Shown: positions 1 through 12,200 of the stretch, in pieces | Layout of the letters: every line of letters begins with the position of its first letter | Numbering within the stretch: the stretch's first letter is position 1 | Assembly: GCF_000003815.2 (NCBI RefSeq) | Contig: NC_049983.1 | Span: forward strand, 9,858,779-9,922,778 | Length of the DNA stretch: 64,000 nucleotides | From: Branchiostoma floridae | Taxonomy: Eukaryota; Chordata; Leptocardii; Amphioxiformes; Branchiostomatidae | Reading direction: 5' to 3' | The notes under the pieces: generated by a model | Database searches by the model: none | Told to the model about the DNA's origin: nothing | What the model saw: only the letters and a program-made list of their open reading frames with translations | Position numbers and translations under genes: made by a program

Positions 1-267
1 GAAATCCAAGTGGTGTTACTCTAATACTAAAAGTTGGGCTACGTTTACTGGTATATGGTGATATGTTGTAATGCTGAAAATAGAGCTACTTCTGTGTTGA
101 TGAAAGGTTAGACATCCAGGTAATAAGATAAGCCGAGTAATAGTTACTAGCTAGAGGTGTGGGTAACTGGATAATACATACAAAGCCCACACCTCAAGTA
201 TAGAGTTAGAGCAAGCTATAAACTATAAGAAATAAGCAAATAAAATCTACGAACATACTATCCACAG

Positions 268-3200
268 GTAATGACGGTGTGATAGTTTACACCATGCCGA
301 CCTACACAAACTTCCGTCTGGACGAGAACACGGGAGAGATCACTCTAAAGGCGGAGCTGGACTACGAGACCACCCAGTCGTACGAGCTCGTGGTGACGGC
401 GACGGACCAAAGTGCCGCATCAGCCGACAGACAGAGCGCAAGGTAAACGACTTGTTACGAACGCATTTTCTGATACAGTGTAGTACATATAAACGGGATA
501 TTCTCAACTTGAACACGCACGGATTGACCCCATAGAGCCAAACGCTTTGTTCAAGGCACTCAAACTAAATGAAATCCTTTGCCTTTCACTTGTAAATGCA
601 CGGTAGTTATTAATAAAAATGTTACAAAGATATAAAAACTGACATATCAGTGTCACATTTGTTTAAGCGGTTTAAACTAATTGCATGTCAGCGTTGTTGT
701 TTGCATCTATGTAACCATATTACGGTAGTAGTTTATTGCCAATTTTTGCCCGTGGGCTAATTGCAGGTAACATGAAAACATATAGAAAGTGTCTACTTTA
801 GTCTAAAAGCTAACTCTATTAGATTCTGGGTTATCGGGTCCGACTTGTAGGTTATATATAAACGGGATCCTAATTGATCTCCAATTTCTCTATTCACAGC
901 GTCACTGTCTACGTCACCGTGAATGACGTCAACGACAACGAGCCGTCCTGTAGCCCCGCCACCTACACGGCCACCATCGCGGAGGACACCGCCGACGCCA
1001 CCGCCATCGTCACGCTGGTCTGCGATGACCTGGACTCCGGCGTGAACGACGACCTGGTGTACGCCATCACGGACGGGGACGGTCTGGGACAGTTCGCCGT
1101 CAGCACGGCAGGGGTCGTCAGCGTCGTCAAGGATGGGACTGACGACTTGGACTTCGAGACGACGCAGACGTACTCACTGGAGGTAGAAGTGACCGACTCT
1201 GGCGTGCCAGCACTGACAACTACTGTTCAGGTAAAAGCGCGTTTTAAAACATTAGATGCTATATGTGTATATCCTTGGACAAAGAATTTGTATAGTGGGT
1301 CGAGGACAACCTTAACTGTGAAACGCCTCTAAAGGTAATTTATGTGTGATGTGTGTATGGAATATCTACATAAATACTCAATGCACAAGTATGTTTGCAA
1401 TGTTCCACGGATCCGAGACGATCAATGTACAATGCAAAGAAGTCATTTCGCTTATATATTGCTATTGGTAACCTTCTTGCATATCCTCTGACAATCAATA
1501 TATCTTGAGATGTCCATGTAGCTCAACTGGTAGCAGCCTCACAGTTGAGCTCCAAATTCCAATTAGTTGGTAACTGGGAGATCTCGGCTCAAAACCTGGG
1601 AAGAGCATCTCAGTTGGGGCTGCACGCGTCTTTCGGAAGGGTAACGTCGAATTGAGGGTCCCGTTTTTGAGGAGGTGCCTCAAGTACGTTAAAGGGGAAG
1701 GGCTAGCAACCCCTTCCTGTAGAAAATATAACGTTACTCTGCTACAGAAACAGGAAAGAAACTTGCTGACCTACGTCCCACTATGTATCTATCAAATTTA
1801 ACAGTTGAATAGCAACAGAACATTCTTTCTCAGTGTCATTTTTACTTTTACACAAACAACGAATCACAGAAAGAACCTGCTTGTTCCACAGGTTGGGGTG
1901 ACGTTGACCGACGTTAACGAGTACGCCCCTGACTTTGACCCTGACGCCTCGGCCGTCAGCTCCTACAGTATCAACATCGCAGAGAACGTGGCCGTGGGGT
2001 CAGCTGTCATGACCATCACTGCTAACGACAACGACACGGCTCAGTCTGTAACCTTCTCATTCAACCCCTCCAGTAACAAGTTCCTCATCGACGCAGACTC
2101 AGGTACGTCTTGTCTTGTTTGATATGACAAAATTCCAACTAAATAAGATAAAGTTCTTAAAATAAAGTCCTAAAACGGAATTTGGGTCTGGCGTTTTGCA
2201 TACTTTGAGACTGACTTGTTCTTTTCTAGGGCCAACATTTTATTGATTTGAATTTGTTATTTTCTATTTCATAACACACGTTCTTGGTCATGCTTTTCTA
2301 ATTTTCTATACACACTTTTCTAAGCTGAGATATTTGCATATTGTAGCTCATGTTATAACCTCCTTCGCAGGGTTTTAGGAGCGGCTGTGTTTATTGAGTA
2401 GGCAGGGTGCTGATTCGCAATTTCTAACACAAAGGCCAGGTTGTCATGCCAAAAAATTCAAACTCGACAATTCTGCGAATAACCCCCACCCCTTACGAAC
2501 GCTATCGCCCCTAAATACGGAGAAGGAGGCTACGATCGATTGTGAGCAGTTCGTAGCTGATATTCACTGACAAGTAGTTAACAATATATCAACCAATTGC
2601 AGGGGAGATCACAGTGAAGTCCAGCCTGGATTACGAGTCGGTCACCTCCTACGCACTGAAGGTAGAGGCTGTGGACTCCGGCTCTCCGGCGAAGACCAGT
2701 ACCGTGGACCTGGCCTTCTCCATCACTGATGTTAACGACAACGACCCGGTGTTCAGTCCCACGTCTTACGCCATACAGGTAATAGTAATGGCCTTTGACT
2801 CATACTTTGACACACCGTTAAAGAAATTTGCGATTGGGGTACATTACACATTAATGGTATAATTAGGCAGATATATCATGAACTGTATTAGATTGCAATG
2901 CCCGGACCCACAAGAGTGACTGAAGTTAAGGTCTCCTTCGAACCACGATGGACGAACGACAGCACCAGATTGTGATGGACTCCTTCCAGTCATAAGGCAA
3001 AATAGGTGTTTTTTTCACAATGAAAAACATGTTAGATATCACATTCATTTTTTACTCTAAGTGTCTCACATATACCCACTGAGACACTATAAATGAAATC
3101 CAAAATCAAACTGCGTATTTACAATGTTCAACAATTTTACCACCTTTACTTTGTAGGTCCAAGAAAATACCACAAACGGCGCAGTGGTGGTGTCCACGAC

Positions 3201-6200
3201 TTGTACAGACGTGGAAGACGCCACTGTTGTGTACACCATGTTCGACGGGAACACCGGGAACGTATTCGCCGTCGATACAAACGGTGACATCATAATGCAG
3301 AGCAATACCAACCTAGACTACGAAACCCTGACGGAGTACACTCTCCGAGTAACCTGTAGGGACTCCACGTTTCCAGAGAGGACCGTCACGGCTACCGTAC
3401 AGATAGAGGTGACCGGGTATAATGAAGACACGCCGGCTTTTACCAACTCAGCCCTGGCTACCTTCGCCGCAGACACGTACTCAGGTAAGTACTAGAAAGA
3501 AGTTGCTTTGGTGGTTGGATGTAGAGTTAACATATGATTGATATTAACTTATCATATGTTTAAGATGGGATATATGTACAGAGCATTCAATTGAAAAAAT
3601 ACGACCATTCTAACTCCTTTTCCGCTTCTGCTACAGTTACTATAATTAACGACTGTCTGTCAGTATTGATGTAATCGACCTTTGGCGTAAAGATCAAAGA
3701 TGTTAAATTATATGTTTTTCTATAGTAGAAAATATTTTATAAATGAAGGCCTTTATTGTATATATTTGGACAATACTGCAATTTCATATGTAGTGAAAAG
3801 GCATGGCTTTTTCTAATATTTTATGACTAATATGACTAATATTTTATATATCTCTAGCGACCATCTCCGAGGACAGTCCCCTGGGAGACACTGTGACTCA
3901 GGTGTCGGCTACTGACACCGATGCTGACGCGGACGGAACCATCTACTACTCCATCACTAGTGGCAACAGCGAGGGCAAGTTCTACATCGACAGCAGCACA
4001 GGTAAGCTTAGAGAACTTCATATTCAATACTTATATAAATCTAGCAGGAAATCTTCATGTTCAACTCTATGAAACAAAGACTCTACGTGGGCTCCATCAA
4101 TATGTGAGCATTATGGAGTATGTTATTATCTTCATTAAGAGGGTTATCTTTTCGGTACCGTGCATTTTCACTTTCGCCAATAAGTTTGTGTTAGGTGCCG
4201 TCTGTCTGTCTGTGTGTGTGTTACAAGCATAGCGCGAAAACCTACAGATTGACAAGTATTTGGTTTGTCAGTAGGGGTTAATTCGTTGTCTTTGGAAAAC
4301 AAGTCTTATTTGATAATGGGCCTCTAAGCGACTTTCTACGGCACTGCAGCGAAACGTCACACTCTAATATAAAACGCCAATGATAATCTACAGCGGGATG
4401 AAAATTAGCACTATCCCAAAATACATGTGGATTGACAGCATGTTTAATAACTTATCATTGTATTCCAGGCTATATTATGGTAAACAAAGAGCTTGACCGC
4501 GAGGCGACGGCGTCCTACGTACTGATAACGACGGCTACAGACGGCGGGACGTCCCCCACCCTCTCCTCCACCGCCACGGTCAGCGTCACGGTATCGGACG
4601 TGAACGACAACACGCCTATATGTGTGCCGTCTATATACAGCAACACGCTAGCAGAGAGCTCCGCCGCCGGGACCGTTGTGGCAAATATTGCATGCAGGTA
4701 ATGTAGTATTTTTTAAACCACTAGAAGCTGCAACCAACTGTGAATCCAACAAATTCTATGGAGAACTTTTTTTTATGATTGAAGTGTTTTATCGTCTTTT
4801 CAAATGACACTTTTACATCTTGCATCATAGACGGTTACACAAATGCAGATTTGTTCGCAGTACGGCTACAATTTGATCTTAACTAGTTTTAGAAATACCA
4901 TTTATCCACTGAGCTTACGAATACAATTCAACGACAAGGTCAAAAACCCATTGTTATTTCCTTCTTACTGATCTTAACGTCGCCGTTCTGCTTTTTTAAC
5001 ACCACGCTTGTTCCCGTTATAGTGACAACGACGACGGCGTGAACTCACAGCTGACTTACACCATCATGTCCGGGGATGATCAGGGTCAATTCTCAGTTGG
5101 CACAACGGGCAGCTTGACTATTGGAACCTCCCTAAACTACGAGGACATTCAGGAATACTCCATGATCATTCAAGGTACGTATACATGTACTTTCTTTCAC
5201 TATCTAACTTCGGAAGATCTGAAATTCATTTTTTTCCAGTAGTTTACTTCATTTTAAAGTTTACCTATTTCAATGTTTGCTTTAATCCGCCTCATATTAC
5301 CCTGTGGATACGTTTGAACTTCGCACTTTCTTCCCTCTCTCCCGCCGCGATCGGCAATGACGTAATTGTATTTCAATCTCGTTCTGAGATTTGTCTGACG
5401 CCACTGATCAGAATCAGACCAACTTTGGATAAATTTCCATAATACAGATCAATGCAACAATTATGAGTAATAATTTAGACACGCACTCCGTTGTACTAGT
5501 ATCCCTACTGGTATATATTGTGGGAAGAAACAACCTTTTAGATAATTAAGGATAACGGTTTAATAATTGTTCAAAATTTATTTGCAGTATCGGACAGTGC
5601 CACCACTCCTCTCGCCACTAACGTGACGGTAGCTGTGGACGTGACGGGAGTGAACGAGTTTACCCCGGTCTTCAACCCTACCTCCTACGCCGTGAACATC
5701 AGTGAGAACTCCACACAGGGCATCACTGTGGAAACTGTGATTGCCACTGACGGCGACTTCGGAAGCCAAGGTGAGAACTGTTTTTACTGCCAAAACAAGA
5801 CAGAGAAGCCCCTGGGACTACAAACTAAGATTATCAGTGGTCAGGAATCAGAACTTGAATTATTACCTTCGTAAAGAAGGCTGTATTGTTGATGGACTTA
5901 GTGTATGTGTCTGAATTTCTGTGAATAGCATAATTCGAGACGTTGTGGATGGCCTCGATGATATATGAAAGGCGGGTACGAACCTCCTTTGGGAAAACGA
6001 AGGTCATGTCTGATTATGGGCCTCCTTGTGACTTTCCAGCGGAATTTCCGGTTTTGATATGTCGTGTTCTGTACTGTGGTCGCTATTTTTGAGTGGTGCA
6101 TAGTTCTTGTACAAAAAATCATAATACTGATGTAGAAAATGAAGGGACAACAGCAACTTATTTTTCATTCTTCGCAGGAGATATCGGCTACCACATCAGC

Positions 6201-9200
6201 GCAGGAAACAGCGAACAGAAGTTCGTCATCGATAGCAGCTCTGGTGCCATCGGGCTTGCCCAGACCCTGGACCGGGAGACCACAGCGAGCTACCAGCTTA
6301 CCGTCCTGGCCATAGACGACGGCGGAGCGTCCGCTCTGACGGGCACCACGACAGTCACGGTCACCGTCACGGATGAGAACGACAACACGCCGGTGTTCGC
6401 GCAGTCTCTCTACACGGTGGCCCTGGACGAGACTACCGCGTCTGGCTCTCCTGTCGTCACGGTGGCCGCTACGGACATTGATGAAGGGATGAACGCTGAC
6501 ATTCAGTACTCTATCGTCAGTGGCAACACGAACAACGACCTCGCCATCGATGCAACCACAGGTATGATATTTCTTGTGATGGGTATGTTTTATTTACTCG
6601 CATATTTTTGTTTGCTTTTGCGATAGTTCCCCGGAAGGGCGATTAGGTTTGCTTTTAAAAACTAAATTTAAAACATAGTACCTTTAAATACACAAATTTA
6701 AAGATATCTAAGCAATTAAAACAAGTTGAAAGGGTTGTCATAATCAGTCGTTTAGGGTAGCAAACACTTTCTATTGTCATTGACAGGGAGCTGTTGATAT
6801 GCTGTAGAAGAAACTGCTTTAAAAGTATAAATGTTTTGCAATTTCTTGAATAACAATTGATTTTGGTATCGTATTATCTTCGCCGAAGTGCCTGACTAAT
6901 GTTTTTGTAACTATTACTTCTTCAGGTGCTGTGACGCTAAGCAATCCTCTCAACTACGAGGTGACCGAAGACTACACGGTCGTCATCCGGGCTACAGACA
7001 TGGGATCCCCGGCAAACTCCGCAAACGCTACCCTCAGTCTAACCGTAAACGCTGTCAACGAATTTGCGCCGGACTTCACTCAAAGCTTCTGGTCCGTGTC
7101 CATCCTGGAGAACTCTACCTATGGAGACATTGTGGCCACCGTGGCGGCCACAGATGATGACAGTTACGCGGACGGTACTGTAGTGTTCTCTATCACAAAC
7201 GGAAACGGGGAGGCCAAGTTCCAGATGGAGACCACTACTGGTGTCATCAAGCTTACAGCCAACCTGGACCGCGAGAACACAGACTTCTACAACCTGACCG
7301 TGCAAGCTACAGACATGGCTACTTCACCACTCTCCAACAGCTCGTACGTGGAAGTAACGGTTATAGATTCCAATGACAACTACCCAACCTTCAGTCCCAC
7401 AGTGTACAGCGCCACAGTGCCTGAGGACCAAGCCATCTCGTCTACGGTAGTTACCGTAGCCGTCACAGACGCTGATATCGGTACTAACGCTGATATCGCC
7501 TATTCCATCACAGCAGGTAACCTAGAAGGAAAATTCGGCATTCAGTCAAACGGAGCGGTTACCCTTGCCGATACATTAAACTATGAAAATACCACCCAGT
7601 ACACGCTCACAATCACGGCCACAGACGACGGCTACCCGCCACTTTCCTCGGAGGCAACCGTCTCTATAACCGTCGGTGCTGTGAACGAGTTCGCCCCGGT
7701 CTTCGACCAAGACCCATACACTGCTTCAGTGAACGAGAACGCTACTATCGGTACTGTGGTCACGGCGGTTAACGCCACCGATGACGACGACGGAACCCAG
7801 GGTCTGGTCCTCTACTCCATCGTGGCTGGTAACTCAGAACGAAAGTGGGTCATTGACGAAGAATCCGGTAACATCTCTGTCGCTACAACCCTAGACCGCG
7901 AGACTACGGACAACTACGAACTGACCGTCAGGGCTTATGACTCTTACGGCGTGTCACCTTTCAACTACACCGAAGTCAACGTTACCATTACTGTGCTAGA
8001 CATAAACGACAACGAACCTGTATTTGATCCGCAAACGTATAGTATCTCCATCCTAGAGGGCGCTCTTGTGGGTACCACAGTCGTCAAAGTGACATCAACA
8101 GACTTGGACATGAATGCCAACGCCGTGCATGATTACGTCATCTCCGCCGGAAATACCGGAGACGCGTTCGAGCTCAGCAACGACGAAATTCTGCTGAAGA
8201 ATAAGCTCAACCACGAAACCGTCGGTCTCTATACGCTAACGATCCAAGCTACCGACCAGGGCGACCCGGTCCTGACCGGCGAGGCGACAGTGACTGTAAC
8301 TGTTCTGGCGGAGAACGAGTTCCAGCCGGTGTTCCAGGAAGACAGTTCCACCGTCGTGGTTTCCGAGGACGCGGTTCTCGGCACGCTGATCTATAACGCC
8401 AACGCTACGGACAACGACACGGGAACGTACGGGAACCTGGAGTTCTACATCACCGCCGGCAACGGCGACAACGGCGCTACCTTCCTCTGCGACTCATCCA
8501 CGGGTGAAGTCCGACTGGGGACGTACCTGGACCGTGAAACGAACGCGTCCTACGTCCTGACCATCACTGTCTATGACCACGATGCCGACGACGCCAACAC
8601 CATGAACGACACCATGGAAGTGACCGTCACCGTATCGGACGTCAACGACAACAAACCGACGTTTTCGGCCGACCAATTCAACGTATTTGTCACAGAAAAC
8701 GTTCCAAGCGGATCCTTAGTGACAACCATGATGGCTGATGATATTGACGCCGGTGCCAATGCTGACGTGGTGTACAGTATTGTCTACGGCAGTTCTAACT
8801 TTGTCATTGATTCCAGCACGGGATACATCACGACAAACACTGCTGACCTTGACCGTGAGACTCAGGACTGGTACTACCTCACCGTCAAGGCCGCGGACCA
8901 AGGCTCCCCGGTCCTGTCCAGTGTAGTCGGAGTGACCATCTGGGTAACTGACGAAAACGACAACACTCCAGTCTTCAACCCAGACAACTACATCATCAAC
9001 ATTGAGGAGGATGTAGCAGTCAACAGCGCGTTCTATATGCTAAGAGCAAACGATGCTGATAGCGGTACAAACGCAGATCTGACTTACAGCATAACAAGCG
9101 GTGACGCATTGGGACAGTTTTCTATAGCCACTAACGGGGAGGTCAGCGTGGTCTCGAATTTGGACAGGGAGACAACTGGTCAGTACATTCTGGATGTGTT

Positions 9201-12200
9201 TGTCCAAGATGGCGGTAGTCCTTCGCTAAACGCCACCGCCACAGTCACAGTAAACGTTCTGGACGTGAATGACAACTTCCCAGTTTTCTCATCCGACCCT
9301 TACACTGTTTCCGTGTATGAAGACATAGCCGTCGGCGCTACCGTAGCCGACGTCACCGCAACCGACGCTGACTCGGGCACAAACGCGCAGGTGTCGTACA
9401 CAATCATAGGCGGCAACGAAGAAAACAAGTTTGTCGTCAACCAGGCTGATGGTCCTCTCCTACTTGCGAATTCCCTCGACCGCGAAAGCAACGACACGTA
9501 CAATATCACCCTACGGGCTTACGACGGAGGCAGCCCGAGCCTTTCCACCACTGTTACGGTGTACGTGACGGTTCTAGACGTGAACGACAACACCGCCTTG
9601 TGGACTGACGCCAACTACACGTTCTATGTCTCCGAGGACGCGGCGGTCGGTACCAGCGTCGGTAACATCAGCGCTAGCGACATTGACATCTCTAACAACG
9701 CTGACCTGAGATATTCTATAACCAATGGCGACTCGAGCAATCAGTTCGCTATTGTAGACACCACGGGCAACATTACCGTGAACGGCGCACTAGACAGGGA
9801 GGCAATCACAAACTACACCCTTACCGTACAAGTGACAGACTTGGGAAACCCTGCACTACAGAACAGCGTCACTGTGCTAATCATTGTCAACGACGTCAAT
9901 GACAACAACCCCATCTTCACACAGACGCTCTACGAAACACAGTACGTAGAGAACAGCAACACTGGTCTGAGTGTCCTGACTGTGACCGCGACTGATACAG
10001 ACAACGGGACAAACGCTGCGATCACATACAGCATCTCAAATACCAGTACTACGGGACTGAGCTACTTCAACATAGACTCCAGCACGGGAGAAGTCACCAT
10101 CGGGTCGTCCTTAGATCGGGAAGCGGACGAGATCGTGACTTTTGTCGTGCTAGCGACGGACGGAGGGAACCCGGCTCTGACTGGGACTACAACGGTCAGA
10201 GTAAACGTCACGGACCTGAACGACAATCCGCCAGTCTTTAACCCTGATTTCTACAGGTGAGAATACATCTTAAAGCAGTCTGACATTGGCTGACGGAATC
10301 TAATTACTGCTAACACCTTTTGGCAATTACGCAACATTTTTGCTTTGTGCTTTTTTCTCAAAACAAAGTACAAGTACTGGCATGATAAAGTAACTTCGTT
10401 GAATCACCATGTGGTTCTTAAAACATTGTTTTTACATACAACGTAAAAAGGTAAAGGTAAGGATGATCACTTAGCCTTCTTGGGGCCTTAGGGCAAGTGT
10501 GTTGTTATATATGTTTGGGGCACAGTATAGGAAGGCAGAGCCCATACCTTTTCTTCTACCGCCTTTTACCTCTCCATCAGAACATTGTTGGGTCGAGTGA
10601 GGAAAGTGCCTTTCCCGAGGACACGACGTTTAGAAAAAAACGTGTCCTCTAGCCAAGCCAAGCCATTCATCAAAAGTTCTTCCGATCTCACACACTCCTA
10701 GCAAATGGATACTATGACAGTTATATGCATATCCAAGGCTCTAAAAGATATTTTTGTCCATCTCCAGTATTGAGATCCCCTACGACTCCACCAGTACGGA
10801 GGTCCTGACGACAGTGTCGGCTACAGACGCCGACATCACCACCAATGCCGAGATCATCTTCTCCCTGGTGGACCAGACCGAGTTCTTCACCCTGGAGCCC
10901 TTCAGCGGGAACTTCAAAAGGCTGGCCGGGTCGGGAAGCCTGGAGAAGGATGTGAAGATCGTGGCCAGGGCCATCGGCAGAGACGGAGGTAAAGAGCTAC
11001 TGTGTCTTGGTCTTTGTGTTTTTCATAATTCCTTTCGTGTCAGGCAATTTAGTACCCTACTAGTAAAGTAGGGAAAGTAGTAAAAGTAGATTATTATACG
11101 CAGAACCTCGCACGTGGCTTTTACCCCGAAAGGCTCGCACGTTTTGGGGGTGTGGCCCCTATCCAGCTGTCAGCCAGTCAGATAATCACCTAAATGTTTT
11201 CGCTAGGTAAAGCTGATTCTTTGATTGAATGGCAGTTAATTAGAGGCCACGTCCACAAAAGTGGAAACATGGCATACTGCAAGCCACAGGAGAGGTTCTA
11301 TGTAGGACAATCTGAAACTATGGAAACTTGTGAAAGTAGGGCGGCAACATACATCTATATTTTTGTTGAGGAAAATTTTCAAACATAGACCTTTATCCCA
11401 TGTTTATCCTATTTGTTGATTTCCGGACCCAGCAAGCGAAAGATGGATATATTATACAATGTACATTTGACTCCCAAAACTTTACCATCTGCCGTTAACA
11501 GGTACTCCTCAGTTGTCCTCTGACCTGGGGTATATCCGGGTGGACACGTATGACGTGCAGGACGCATGTGTGAACCTGACCCTGGCCATCTCCTGCACCA
11601 GCTTCAGCGCGTCCCAGGCGGCCTTCCTCGCCTCCCTGTCGGCGCTCTTCTCACCCGGGCGGGCCGGGATCTCCTTCACAACCTGTTCGACCTCGGCTAG
11701 GAGAAGAAGGCTTCTACAGACGTGAGTTTTTGCATATATTTGTATAGTATTGGATACCATTGGGAAGTACACGGTTTCTCTACGGTGCTGAGTGTAATCC
11801 TGTCTACCCAGGTCGAGTACGTCTATCAGGCTGAGCGTACATAGAGAATTTTGGCCGGTATATTGGTTCCAATCTACGGGACGGCAGTGATCAGAAAAGC
11901 CATAACTGGAAAGAAAGGTTGTCTGATCTGAAATAGGCATATGAGTAGTAGGATTGGGCCCATAAAAATACCTCTTAACTTCCTCGTTAGATGGTTCCCA
12001 GGCCAATAGAAATGGTATAGCTCTAGAGAAGTGTGATGAATTAACTCTTACACTCTACACGGACTGTTAACGTTGTCATATGAAGTGTGACTGTTTGGAT
12101 TATGTTTCCAGAACAGAAGTCGACGATCAAACTTCAAGTTAGTCACATTGTAAATAATGTTTGCGTGTCTGTGAAAATATGACGTGTATGCAGTTTTAAG

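Noticed and set aside
1505-1590. Possible tRNA gene
   Set aside because: Box A is perfect, but box B is degenerate and no cloverleaf forms; it is a SINE head.
11509-12006. 165-codon minus-strand open frame
   Set aside because: It overlaps a cadherin exon for its C-terminal half, shows no recognisable domain, and the rest is intron.
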